A model generated the notes under the pieces. The model did no database searches. It worked only from the letters and a program-made list of their open reading frames with translations, and was not told where the DNA came from. Shown piece by piece: positions 52,334 to 60,979 of a stretch of DNA of 64,000 bases; positions within the stretch are counted from its first letter, which is position 1; every line of letters begins with the position of its first letter. Made by a program: the position numbers and the translations under genes. This DNA is from Corynebacterium occultum (GTDB lineage: Bacteria; Actinomycetota; Actinomycetes; Mycobacteriales; Mycobacteriaceae): the NCBI RefSeq assembly GCF_009734425.1, contig NZ_CP046455.1, forward strand, positions 2,232,001-2,296,000, read 5' to 3'.

Positions 52334-52746
52334 AAAGATTAAAGGTGGGTCGATCCCCTCACCGGCCCAGCGTTCCCCCCCCTGCTACTTGCAGGGAGGC
52401 ACTGTACCGGGACTCTGGTGAATGCCGGAGATCGACGGGGGCGTTCATTCCAACGCCCCAGGGGGTGGTTGATTCGATGGCGGGGTGTGTGGGCGGTCCC
52501 GGTGTCAGTTGGGCTTCCCCGGGGTACCAACCTGGCGCCTCGGTTAAGCATCGTGACCGCATTCACCCCCGATTCTTCCACGATTGGGCGGTGAGGGGAA
52601 AAATTCCTCACGCCGGGATGTTTTCCAGTGGCACAGCGGGACTATCCGCTGGGCCGACTGAGCGGGATGAAAAGACAAATCCCCGGCACACCTTCCGGTG
52701 CCCGGGGATGAAGTCTTAACTCAGACAGAGCCGAAGCTCAGGTGAG
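52334..52746. other. Intergenic region between rpmA and obg
   Basis: About 413 bases. Besides the rpmA terminator (52670-52709) it contains two perfect small hairpins, CCCTGC-TACTT-GCAGGG (52380-52396) and GGGGCGTT-CATTCC-AACGCCCC (52438-52459), 60-140 bases before the obg start. They may lie in an obg leader. No gene is supported. Confidence 0.45.
52670..52709 (-). terminator. rplU-rpmA terminator
   Basis: ATCCCCGG-CACACC and GGTG-CCCGGGGAT form an imperfect GC stem about 40 bases past the rpmA stop. TTTGTCTTTTC follows on the minus strand. Confidence 0.78.
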
Positions 52747-53028
52747 TTAGGCGTCGACGGTCTCGACGACTGCCGGCTCATTTTCGACGATGTTGACCAT
52801 ACGACGGCCACGCTTGGTCGAGAACTTGACAGCACCAGCCTCGAGGGCGAACAGGGTGTCGTCGCCACCGCGACCGACGTTCTCACCCGGGTGGAACTTG
52901 GTGCCACGCTGACGCACCAGGATCTCACCGGCCTTGACCTGCTGACCACCGAATCGCTTGACACCCAGGCGCTTGGCCTCGGAATCACGACCGTTGCTGG
53001 AGCTTGAGGCACCCTTCTTAGTTGCCAT
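52747..53028 (-). CDS. rpmA: 50S ribosomal protein L27
   Basis: A 93-residue protein near the peptidyl-transferase centre. [20 protein letters not shown], then [22 protein letters not shown], are typical of L27. The N-terminus starts directly with MATKKG, without the cleavable extension of firmicutes. It lies 48 bases after rplU. Confidence 0.97.
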   Translation of the reverse strand: MATKKGASSSSNGRDSEAKRLGVKRFGGQQVKAGEILVRQRGTKFHPGENVGRGGDDTLFALEAGAVKFSTKRGRRMVNIVENEPAVVETVDA

Positions 53029-53076
53029 GGTGTTTCCCTCCTTAGCGAGAAAGCTTGACGATAGCCCGAGAAGGGC

Positions 53077-53382
53077 TTACTTGATACCGGTGACCTTGAG
53101 AACCGTCAACTTCTGACGGTGACCCTGGCGCTTCTTGTAGCCGGTCTTGTTCTTGTACCTCATGATGCGGATCTTCGGGCCCTTGGTGTGCTCGACGATC
53201 TCTGCATCAACGCTGACACCCGAGAGCTGATCAGCATTGGACTTGATGTTGGCGCCATCGACGAGCAGAACCGGGGTGAGAGCCACGGCAGAACCTGGCT
53301 CACCCTCGATCTTCTCGACCTTGACGAGGTCACCTTCGGCAACCTTGTACTGCTTTCCGCCGGTCTTGACGATCGCGTACAT
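53077..53382 (-). CDS. rplU: 50S ribosomal protein L21
   Basis: A 101-residue protein: [20 protein letters not shown] at the start and [14 protein letters not shown] at the end are diagnostic. It binds 23S rRNA. First gene of the rplU-rpmA pair. Confidence 0.97.
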   Translation of the reverse strand: MYAIVKTGGKQYKVAEGDLVKVEKIEGEPGSAVALTPVLLVDGANIKSNADQLSGVSVDAEIVEHTKGPKIRIMRYKNKTGYKKRQGHRQKLTVLKVTGIK

Positions 53383-53581
53383 AGGAGGGCTACCCCTTAT
53401 CTATAACTCGACACAGGCGGCCGGAATCAGCTGCCTGATTGGACTGAAAAAAATTGCTGTATAGCGTTTCGGATCAACCGGAGAACCGGGGGCTCGATCG
53501 CGCACTGAAAGCACGCTCACGGGACCCAAAACAGCGACTGTCAAAGACTACCGCGTGGGGCGGCAAAATAACAAACCGCTG
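53383..53581 (-). promoter_or_regulatory. rplU promoter and leader region
   Basis: A minus-strand TATACA (53458-53463) is a likely -10 element, giving a leader of about 70 bases. The leader contains a run of seven T and an imperfect GC stem (AGGCAGC ... GCCGCCT) before an AGGAGGG-like ribosome site. A TTGACA also occurs further upstream, near rne's end, without a matching -10. Confidence 0.4.
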
Positions 53582-56500
53582 CTAAGAACGCTGTGATCTG
53601 CGGGTGGAGCGACGCCCGGAACGACGCGCTTCACCCCCACCCTGTCGAGACTTCGACTGCGGTGCCGGGGGCTGCTGCACGGGCGCTTCCCCAGGCCGCC
53701 CGGAACGCTGTTCCGGAACCTGCGGATCCACACCTGCACCCCCATCATCCGGTGTCGTGCTGGTGCGGCGCACCACTCTACGACGGCCCCGACCACTGCG
53801 GTTCAGCGCGCCCTTCTCCTCACGCACCGCAGCCTGCTGGGCCGCCACACGCTGCCGCTTCTGTGGCGTCTCAGCAACCTCAGGCTGCTCGACAATGGGC
53901 TTGACCACCCGGCGAACTACCCGACGACGGCCGCGGCCACCGGAGGAACCGACCCGCTCCACCTGGACCTCCGGTTCCGGAGCCGTGGCAGTGGCGCGGA
54001 TGGGAGCGTCCTGCACAACGGTTGGCTGTGCGGTGGTGTCCGGAGCCGAAGACTCCTGCCCACCTCGGCCCTGATCACCACTGCCCTGGGCACCTCGACG
54101 GCGACGGCTGCGGGAGGAATCCTTGGCCGATGCCTTGAAGTCCTCCGGCTGGGGTCGCTGATCAGAACGGGAGTTGCCGCGGGTGCGGCGACGGCGGCGC
54201 GGGGACGCCTCAAACTCGGCCACCGCCGCCTCATAGCTCTGCCCCGGGGCTACCGCCGGTTCGACAGCAGCAACAGCCTCAGCGGCCGCTTCAGGAGTGG
54301 CCACAGAGTCAGTGACAGCCTTCTCATGCAGTCGCGGGGCATAATCGGCGGCGCTGGGCTCATCCGGGTCCTCCTGCTCAGCCAGGTTGAGGGCGGCGGC
54401 GACGATGCTCTCCAATTCGGAGGTGTCCGACTCAGCTGCCGCACCCCGCCTGGTCTCCGAACCACGGGAGCCGTTGCTCACCTCATCCGGTTCAACGCGG
54501 CGACGACGCCCCCTGCTCCGACCACCACGGCGAGCGTTAGCGGGCTCCTGCTCACGCTCCCGCTGCTTCGGCTCAGCTGCCCTGGTGTCCGTGTCCTTCT
54601 CGGGCTCATTGACGATGACCACAGCAGCGGCCAGATCCTCGATGCTGCGGGCCGGGGTGCCGGTGTGCGGCTGCGGCTCCGACTTCCTGCGGGTCGCAGC
54701 TGCCAAGCCGGTGGCTTCCGGGGTATCTCCCTGCCTGGGCTCCGACTTCTGCTCCTCCCGCTTATCAGCGGAACGGCCGTAGAGGGGCCGGTCCTCGACG
54801 TGTTCGACCGGATCCTCATGAAGGATCAGGCCGCGGCCCTCACAGTGCTCACAGTCGGTGGAGAAGGTCTCCAGCAGACCGGTGCCCAGGCGCTTGCGGG
54901 TCATCTGCACCAGGCCGAGGGAGGTGACCTCGGAAACCTGGTGGCGGGTGCGATCCCGACCGAGGAACTCATTGAGTCGACGCAGCACCAGATCCCGGTT
55001 CTCGGGCAGGACCATGTCGATGAAGTCGACGACGATCATGCCGCCGATATCACGCAGCCGCATCTGCCGGACGATTTCCTCGGCTGCCTCCAGGTTGTTG
55101 CGGGTGACGGTTTCCTCAAGGTTGCCGCCGGTGCCGGTGAACTTGCCGGTGTTGACGTCGATGACGGTCATTGCCTCAGTGCGGTCGATGACCAGCGAAC
55201 CACCGGAGGGCAGCCACACCTTGCGGGAGAGCGCCTTCTGCAGCTGTTCATCAATGCGGTAGTGGATGAAGGCATCCTGATTGTCATGTTCTTCAGCGTG
55301 GTAGCGCACCACGCGGTCCAGCAGGTCCGGGGCAACCGACTTCACATAGGCGTGCACCAGGTTCCAGGCCTTGTCGCCTTCGACGACCAGCCGCTGGAAA
55401 TCTTCATTGAAGAGATCGCGAATGACCTTGACCAGCATATTCGGTTCTTCGTACATGCTGATCGGTTTGGCACCCTTGGCGCTCCTCTCCTTCTCGGTGC
55501 GCTCCTGGATGTCTTCCCACAGGGAGTGCAGGCGGTTGACATCGGCGGCGATGGCGTCCTCGGACACTCCCTCAGCAGCGGTACGGATGATGGCTCCGCC
55601 CTCACCCGGTACCACGGCCTTGAGGATCTCCTTGAGACGCTTGCGCTCCGGGGCCGGCAGCTTGCGGGAGATGCCAGCGGAACGACCACCCGGAACATAA
55701 ACCAGGAAACGACCGGCCAGCGAGATCTGGGTGCTCAGGCGGGCACCCTTGTGGCCCACCGGGTCCTTGGTCACCTGAACCAGAACCTGGTCACCACTGC
55801 GCAGGGCCTGCTCAATGCGGCGGCTCCGACCACCGAGTCCGGCAGCCTTCCAATCGACTTCACCGGCGTAGAGCACACCATTGCGACCCTTGCCGATATC
55901 AATGAAGGCGGCCTCCATCGAAGGCAGCACATTCTGCACCCTGCCCAGATAGATATTGCCGATCAGGGAACCCTGCTCCTCCGAAGTGACGAAGTGCTCC
56001 ACCAGCAGCTCATCCTCGAGCACCCCAACCTGGGTGACCACACCGGGGTGATCCCGACGGCTGCGTTCCCGGACCACCATGGTCCTTTCCACCGATTCCC
56101 GGCGCGCCAGGAACTCCGCCTGGGAGACGATGTGACGTTTCTTCTTGCCCTCCTCCCGCATCTCGGTGCGGCGGCGGCGCTGCGCCTCCAGGCGGGTGGA
56201 TCCCTTCAGTGCCACCGGCTCATCGGAGAGCGGTTCGGCCGGCTCCTCGGGGTCCACCTGAGGCTGCTTGTCGACGTCCTCTTCCACCTCGGGTGCCGGG
56301 GTGTCGAAGTGGTCTTCACTGCCTGCGGTGTTGTCTTCGGCACCGCGGCCACGGCCGGCGCCTCGGCGGCCGCGACGACGGCGTCGTGAAGCGCTGCTGG
56401 AAGCGTCTTCCTCATCCTCGTTTTCATGTTCCGCGGACTGTCCGCCACTGGCTGCGGCGGCCGCCTCGGCGGCGGTGGGGGCGCGGAAGATCGGCGGTTG

Positions 56501-57292
56501 GAAGGCGGGTTCCACCTGTGGTGCCGGGGTGATCTCAGAGACGATGTCCTCCAGGAGTTCATCCTCCCCCGGGGTGGTGGCGAAGAAGTCGTTGGTCTCT
56601 TCCTCCGCCGGGGTGTCGGTTGTTTCGACAGCTCCCGTGGTCTCCTGGGTTTCCGGGTGTTCCGCGACCTCGGCCAGTTCCCGTTCCACCCTCTCCTCGA
56701 TCTGGTGGATCTCATTGGCGACGTTCTTCTCCACCCGCTGGCGGATCTTCTCCACCGGCTCCGCATCGAGGGTGCCGGGTGCTTCCTGGGCGGGTTTGCC
56801 CAGGGCGTCGAGAAGCTTGGTGGATTCCTCCAGGCTCAGGGTGGACTGTGCGACCTTGACCATGGCGATGTCATCCAGGGCGAGGATGAGGTCCTTGGAG
56901 GTCATCCCCAGCAGCTTGGCCAGGGCGTGGACCCGCATCTTCGGGGTCAGCTGGGAGCGGTCGAAATCGGCGGCGAGCACCGCGGAGGCAGGTACCTCCG
57001 GTGAGGTTGCTTCAGCTGTGGTTTCAGCCTGCGGTGCGGCCGGGCTGGTGCTGCTGCGGGTGCGGCGGCTGCTCTTCTTTGCCGGGGCCTTCCTGGTGGG
57101 GGCCTTCTTGACGGGGGCCTTCTCCACCGGCTGCTCATTGACCTCTGTGGCGGAAGCCTGAGCCGCGCTGTCATCCCGGGTGGTGGCCTTCGGGGTGCTC
57201 GTCTTCCGGGTGGTTTTGCGGGTGCTGCGGCGCTTGCGCGGCGGCTCTACTTCCCCGGTGTCATTTTCAGTTGGGTTGGCGGAATCTGCCAT
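53582..57292 (-). CDS. rne: Ribonuclease E/G with N-terminal IF2_N-like segment
   Basis: A 1236-residue endoribonuclease for mRNA decay and rRNA processing. The basic, Ala-rich N-terminus is followed at about 115-165 by KMRVHALAKLLGMTSKDLIL, which resembles the IF2_N domain. An acidic linker leads to the catalytic half (about 400-840): S1 domain (LIGNIYLGRVQNVLPSMEAA, FIDIGKGRNGVLYAGEV), RNase-H-like and DNase-I-like parts with GGMIVVDFIDMV, and the zinc link DCEHCEGRG. The C-terminal 390 residues are basic, Arg/Gly/Ser-rich and probably disordered, for RNA or partner binding. This layout is normal in actinobacteria. Confidence 0.96.
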   Translation of the reverse strand: MADSANPTENDTGEVEPPRKRRSTRKTTRKTSTPKATTRDDSAAQASATEVNEQPVEKAPVKKAPTRKAPAKKSSRRTRSSTSPAAPQAETTAEATSPEVPASAVLAADFDRSQLTPKMRVHALAKLLGMTSKDLILALDDIAMVKVAQSTLSLEESTKLLDALGKPAQEAPGTLDAEPVEKIRQRVEKNVANEIHQIEERVERELAEVAEHPETQETTGAVETTDTPAEEETNDFFATTPGEDELLEDIVSEITPAPQVEPAFQPPIFRAPTAAEAAAAASGGQSAEHENEDEEDASSSASRRRRRGRRGAGRGRGAEDNTAGSEDHFDTPAPEVEEDVDKQPQVDPEEPAEPLSDEPVALKGSTRLEAQRRRRTEMREEGKKKRHIVSQAEFLARRESVERTMVVRERSRRDHPGVVTQVGVLEDELLVEHFVTSEEQGSLIGNIYLGRVQNVLPSMEAAFIDIGKGRNGVLYAGEVDWKAAGLGGRSRRIEQALRSGDQVLVQVTKDPVGHKGARLSTQISLAGRFLVYVPGGRSAGISRKLPAPERKRLKEILKAVVPGEGGAIIRTAAEGVSEDAIAADVNRLHSLWEDIQERTEKERSAKGAKPISMYEEPNMLVKVIRDLFNEDFQRLVVEGDKAWNLVHAYVKSVAPDLLDRVVRYHAEEHDNQDAFIHYRIDEQLQKALSRKVWLPSGGSLVIDRTEAMTVIDVNTGKFTGTGGNLEETVTRNNLEAAEEIVRQMRLRDIGGMIVVDFIDMVLPENRDLVLRRLNEFLGRDRTRHQVSEVTSLGLVQMTRKRLGTGLLETFSTDCEHCEGRGLILHEDPVEHVEDRPLYGRSADKREEQKSEPRQGDTPEATGLAAATRRKSEPQPHTGTPARSIEDLAAAVVIVNEPEKDTDTRAAEPKQREREQEPANARRGGRSRGRRRRVEPDEVSNGSRGSETRRGAAAESDTSELESIVAAALNLAEQEDPDEPSAADYAPRLHEKAVTDSVATPEAAAEAVAAVEPAVAPGQSYEAAVAEFEASPRRRRRTRGNSRSDQRPQPEDFKASAKDSSRSRRRRGAQGSGDQGRGGQESSAPDTTAQPTVVQDAPIRATATAPEPEVQVERVGSSGGRGRRRVVRRVVKPIVEQPEVAETPQKRQRVAAQQAAVREEKGALNRSGRGRRRVVRRTSTTPDDGGAGVDPQVPEQRSGRPGEAPVQQPPAPQSKSRQGGGEARRSGRRSTRRSQRS

Positions 57293-57659
57293 GTTTGCTC
57301 CTTATGTCATTGTTCCGCGGAGGTTCCCGGGCGCTGGCAGTTTCTCCACTGCCGCCGCCGCACAGGTTCCTGCGGTCTCTTCTTGAAAGTCTGGCGTTTC
57401 ACACGGCCCGGTAGTAGTTCAACAGATCCCCATCATCTTTGCGGGGAGTGAACCTCATCCTTGACCGTCGTTCCATTCTGGCACAGAATGCCCGGGCAGT
57501 GTTCGCTGCCCCACCGCGCTTATCGACGCCCCGCCCCGGCCGCACCCCTCCCCTGACCGGGCGCCGTCCCCCTGGGGTGGGCATGGAAAAACCCCCCGGA
57601 CCTCCTCAACCTGAGGAAACCCGGGGGGCACTACCCGCCAGAGGGCGGGAGATGTTGAT
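57293..57659. other. Intergenic region between ndk and rne
   Basis: About 367 bases with the ndk terminator (57586-57628), a further small hairpin CCCGCC-AGA-GGGCGGG (57634-57649) and the rne promoter and leader. No gene is supported. Confidence 0.5.
57586..57628 (-). terminator. ndk terminator
   Basis: CCCCCCGG (57592-57599) and CCGGGGGG (57621-57628) pair, with an inner CCTC/GAGG stem. TTTTT follows on the minus strand. Confidence 0.9.
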
Positions 57660-58070
57660 TTAGAGGTTCGGGAACCAGATACCGATCTCGCGCTCCGCGG
57701 ACTCCGGGGAGTCGGAGCCGTGGACGACGTTCTCGCCGACGGTCAGGGCGAAATCGCCGCGGATGGTGCCCGGGGTGGCCTTGGAGACCGGGTCGGTGCC
57801 ACCGGCCAGCTGACGCCATGCATCGATGGCGCGCTCGCCCTCGACGATGCCGGCGATCAGGGGTGCGGAGGTGATGAACTCGACGAGCTCACCGAAGAAG
57901 GGCTTGTCAGCGTGCTCCTCGTAGTGCTTTTCCGCGGTTGCGCGGTCTGCGACACGCAGGTCGAGGGCGGCCAGCTTCAGGCCCTTGCGCTCGATGCGGG
58001 CGATGATTTCGCCGACGTGGCCGTTGGTGACGCCGTCCGGCTTGATGAGGATGAGAGTGCGTTCAGTCAT
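57660..58070 (-). CDS. ndk: Nucleoside diphosphate kinase
   Basis: A 136-residue enzyme that moves the gamma phosphate from ATP to other nucleoside diphosphates. [20 protein letters not shown] opens the protein and [19 protein letters not shown] carries the phosphorylated histidine. The frame upstream of MTERT is low-complexity, so 58070 is the start although its ribosome site is weak. Confidence 0.97.
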   Translation of the reverse strand: MTERTLILIKPDGVTNGHVGEIIARIERKGLKLAALDLRVADRATAEKHYEEHADKPFFGELVEFITSAPLIAGIVEGERAIDAWRQLAGGTDPVSKATPGTIRGDFALTVGENVVHGSDSPESAEREIGIWFPNL

Positions 58071-58158
58071 GTCGGAGAGTTTACCTGAGGCCATGCCACT
58101 CAGCGCGTTGAGGGCGGGGTGTGGGTGAGTCCCGCTTTCAGCGCAGCACCTTTTCAGC

Positions 58159-58467
58159 TCAACCCATTCCCTGCACGGCTCGCCGGGCCTCTTCGGATGT
58201 GGTGTCGCGGAACCAGAGCTGGACCTGCCGGATGGCGGCCCCCTCATCCCCACGCTCGAGCATGGCGCGGATGGTGGCTTTCTTCTTCGCATCGAGTTCG
58301 ATGGGGGCGGGCTCCCGGTTCTCCGCGGTCGCCCGCAGTCCGAGCACCAGGAAGATTCCCGCGATGACAATGGCGGCGATGGCGATGAATCGGGGGATGT
58401 CGAAGAAGTTGGTTGCCAGGGCCGCGACGCAAAAAACTGCGGCCAGCCCGAGATAGAGACCACGCAT
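58159..58467 (-). CDS. Small membrane protein with L7/L12-like C-terminal motif
   Basis: A 102-residue protein. Two hydrophobic segments ([17 protein letters not shown] and [18 protein letters not shown]) are followed by a charged cytoplasmic tail. The tail ends [20 protein letters not shown] and [13 protein letters not shown], which resembles the 'gk..eAI..vr..tg..l.eAk..V' pattern of the ribosomal L7/L12 C-terminal fold. The function is unknown. It is divergent from the pirin operon, with a 20-bp palindrome between them. Confidence 0.75.
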   Translation of the reverse strand: MRGLYLGLAAVFCVAALATNFFDIPRFIAIAAIVIAGIFLVLGLRATAENREPAPIELDAKKKATIRAMLERGDEGAAIRQVQLWFRDTTSEEARRAVQGMG

Positions 58468-58509
58468 GTCTCACACCCTACCTGTGCCAGAGAAGGAACA
58501 GATGCTAAA

Positions 58510-58529
58510 TTTGATGACACGTCATCAAA
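58510..58529. promoter_or_regulatory. 20-bp operator-like palindrome
   Basis: TTTGATGAC-AC-GTCATCAAA has perfect 9-bp arms. It lies 43 bases from the small membrane protein start and 65 bases from the pirin start, in the middle of a divergent promoter region. The form suits a dimeric repressor, but no known consensus was recognised. Confidence 0.62.
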
Positions 58530-58593
58530 CTCCGGTCAGGGCCCAGCCCACTATGATCGGGCCCAACAGCCCCAGCGAAAGGCGGACCACCAC

Positions 58594-59625
58594 ATGTCCA
58601 ACACTGAGCGCCAGCCAGAGGAGCTGGATCTGAACCAGAAGGGCGAGGTGAACGTCATCTGCGAGGGCGGTGCCGATGTTGAGATCATCACCTCCCGCGA
58701 GGTCCCCCTCGGAGGACCCCGGGCGATGATGGTCCGCCGCACCCTCCCCCAGCGGCAACGCTCCCTGATCGGCGCCTGGTGCTTTGTCGACCACTACGGC
58801 CCGGACGATGTCTCCCTCAGCGGCGGCATGGACGTGGCACCGCACCCCCACACCGGACTGCAGACCGTCACCTGGCTCTTTAAGGGCCGCGTTGACCACC
58901 ATGACTCCGGCAACATCCACGCGCAGGTACTGCCCGGTGAGGTGAACCTGATGACCGCTGGTGCCGGCATCTGCCACTCCGAGGTCTCCACCCCGGAAAC
59001 CACGGTGCTCCACGGTGCCCAGCTGTGGACCGTGCTGCCGGAGGACGCCCGCCAGGGCCCGCGTCGCTTCGACCACTTCGCTCCCCACCCCCACAAATTC
59101 GAGGGCGGTCAGGCACTGGTCTTCCTGGGCAAGCTGCTGGGCCAGAGCTCCCCGGTGAAGACCTTCACTCCCCTGCTCGGCGCGGAACTCCGCCTGGATC
59201 CCAGCGCTGTCCTCGAGCTTGAGGTGAACCCCACCTTCGAGCACGGCCTGCTCGTCGACTCCGGAGACATCGACCTGGAGGGTGTGAAGGTCAACCCCAC
59301 CGAACTGGCCTACACCGGCACCGGGGAGACACTGCTGCGTATCCGCAACCACGGCGACACCCCGGCGCTGATGCTGCTGATCGGTGGCACCCCCTTCGAG
59401 GAGGACGTGGTGATCTGGTGGAACTTCATCGGCCGCAACCATGAGGAGATCTCCCGGTACCGCAAGGAATGGGAGGAGCATGGGGAACGTTTTGGTGTGA
59501 CCGAGGGGTACGTCGGCAAAACCCCGGATGGTCTGCACCGACTTCCCGCCCCCGCCCTGCCCAATGCCGCCATCAAACCACGCAGGAACCCGGCACCCCA
59601 GGCCCGTCCCGAGGAGAGGATCTAG
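58594..59625 (+). CDS. Pirin-family cupin protein
   Basis: A 343-residue bicupin. The N-terminal cupin carries the metal ligands in DVAPHPHTGLQTVTWLFKGR and a GAGICHSE block; the C-terminal cupin follows (PVKTFTPLLGAELRLDPSA...). Bacterial pirins are metal-dependent quercetinase-like or regulatory proteins; the substrate is unknown. It is the first of three genes in one operon, with four bases to the next. Confidence 0.9.
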   Translation: MSNTERQPEELDLNQKGEVNVICEGGADVEIITSREVPLGGPRAMMVRRTLPQRQRSLIGAWCFVDHYGPDDVSLSGGMDVAPHPHTGLQTVTWLFKGRVDHHDSGNIHAQVLPGEVNLMTAGAGICHSEVSTPETTVLHGAQLWTVLPEDARQGPRRFDHFAPHPHKFEGGQALVFLGKLLGQSSPVKTFTPLLGAELRLDPSAVLELEVNPTFEHGLLVDSGDIDLEGVKVNPTELAYTGTGETLLRIRNHGDTPALMLLIGGTPFEEDVVIWWNFIGRNHEEISRYRKEWEEHGERFGVTEGYVGKTPDGLHRLPAPALPNAAIKPRRNPAPQARPEERI

Positions 59626-59628
59626 ACC

Positions 59629-59982
59629 ATGAGCACTGATAAACACGGCACCTCGGTCTCCGTGGTCAAGGAGGAGCACCTGCACCGCTTCTCCCTGCGC
59701 TACCCCGACACCGCGGAGCTCGCCGGTTTCACTGAATACCGCGACCGGGAAGGTGAGCGCATCTTCTTCCACACCGAGATTGACGAAGCTTTTGGTGGCC
59801 GCGGTCTGGCCGGCATTGTGGTCACCCAGGCACTGGCGGCAACCACCGCAGAGGGGTTGAAGATCGTCGCGGTCTGCCCCTTCGTCAAGACACACCTGGA
59901 GCGCAAGGGCCACGATGGCCCCTTCCGCAACCCCACCCCAGCTGATATCACCTGGATCCGCGGCGAACTTGAAGGAGAATGA
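59629..59982 (+). CDS. Small GNAT-fold N-acetyltransferase-like protein
   Basis: A 117-residue protein of the short GCN5-related group (YjdJ-like). It contains LAGFTEYRDREGERIFFHTEI, the acetyl-CoA loop region DEAFGGRGLAGIVVTQAL, and IVAVCPFVKTHLERK at the end of the fold. The substrate is unknown. It lies four bases after the pirin gene and three before the AhpD-like gene. Confidence 0.85.
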   Translation: MSTDKHGTSVSVVKEEHLHRFSLRYPDTAELAGFTEYRDREGERIFFHTEIDEAFGGRGLAGIVVTQALAATTAEGLKIVAVCPFVKTHLERKGHDGPFRNPTPADITWIRGELEGE

Positions 59983-59985
59983 TCC

Positions 59986-60456
59986 ATGACCTCTGAACCC
60001 CACCCGCCCTATATCGACAAATTCTTCCCCGAGCCCTACAAAGCCATGCTCAACGTCACCAAGACGTTAAGGAAGATCTACCCCGACGTGGATCTCGGCG
60101 AGGACCTGATCGAGCTGATCAATGTCCGGGTCTCCCAGATCAACGGCTGCGGCACCTGCCTGAGCCTGCATGTCCCCCAGGCGCTCAAGGCCGGGGTGCC
60201 GCAGTGGAAACTCGACGTACTCGCCGCCTGGCGGATGGTGGAGGACTTCAGCAAACAGGAACGCGCCGCCCTGGAGCTGGCCGAATCCCTCACCCTCCTT
60301 CAGGAGGGCAAGGGCCACACTGCCGGACTCAAGGCCTGCGAGGTCTTCGCCGAAGAACAGGTCGCCGCCCTGGAATGGGCAATCGTCACCATCAATGCCT
60401 TCAACCGGATCTCCATCGCCAGTGTCCACCCCCTACTGGGCAAGCGCAAAAACTAA
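59986..60456 (+). CDS. AhpD-like carboxymuconolactone-decarboxylase-family protein
   Basis: A 156-residue all-helical protein with NGCGTCLSLHVPQALKAG, the CxxC...H motif of peroxidase-type AhpD relatives. Family members reduce peroxides using this dithiol. It is the third gene of the pirin operon, which points to an oxidative or aromatic-stress role for the group. The electron donor is unknown. Confidence 0.88.
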   Translation: MTSEPHPPYIDKFFPEPYKAMLNVTKTLRKIYPDVDLGEDLIELINVRVSQINGCGTCLSLHVPQALKAGVPQWKLDVLAAWRMVEDFSKQERAALELAESLTLLQEGKGHTAGLKACEVFAEEQVAALEWAIVTINAFNRISIASVHPLLGKRKN

Positions 60457-60458
60457 GC

Positions 60459-60485
60459 GCCCACCCAGCGCCCCCCTTGGTGGGC
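60459..60485. terminator. Terminator-like hairpin between convergent genes
   Basis: GCCCACC (60459-60465) pairs with GGTGGGC (60479-60485) just after the AhpD-like stop. No T-run follows. Confidence 0.45.
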
Positions 60486-60556
60486 CCCTGCGGCATGAGA
60501 GTGTCTACCTGCGGAGAAGGAAGAACCTCGGTTCCTCCTCTCCCAGACTGGGCCGG

Positions 60557-60979
60557 CTAGGTGTGCTGACCGGGAAGTAGACCGCGCCGCATCCGCTCCA
60601 GCATGGTCTTACGCAGATGCAGCAGGTACCACCACACCGCGATGAAGAGGAGCGCCACGATACCCATCGAGGGATGGATGAAGAAGCCCGCCAGGGCAAA
60701 CACCTGCAGCAGCAGGTTTATCGGCAGGGAGAAGGGAAAACGCTGCAGGAAGGCCATCACCAGATGGGCGGTGGCCACCACGGTGACATACACCCAGTTG
60801 AAGGTGGTCCAGTAGACCCCATCGCTGACCTGCAGAATCACGGTGAGCACCAGGTAGAGAGTGATCGCCTCCATGACCAGCGTGCCTGCCATGACACCCC
60901 GCAGACCCTTCATCGGATCCTTCACCGGGGCATGACCGGGGCCTAAGGGGCCATACTCGATATTTTCTTCCTGGCTCAT
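60557..60979 (-). CDS. DUF4233 membrane protein
   Basis: A 140-residue protein with four hydrophobic segments (VMAGTLVMEAITLYLVLTVI onward) after a hydrophilic N-terminus. A short protein of this kind after folC is conserved in actinobacteria and known only as DUF4233. Its ATG overlaps the folC stop by four bases, so it is co-translated. The function is unknown. Confidence 0.85.
   Translation of the reverse strand: MSQEENIEYGPLGPGHAPVKDPMKGLRGVMAGTLVMEAITLYLVLTVILQVSDGVYWTTFNWVYVTVVATAHLVMAFLQRFPFSLPINLLLQVFALAGFFIHPSMGIVALLFIAVWWYLLHLRKTMLERMRRGLLPGQHT

Noticed and set aside
54326..56389. A 687-codon plus-strand frame over rne
   Set aside because: Antisense shadow of the RNase E catalytic region.
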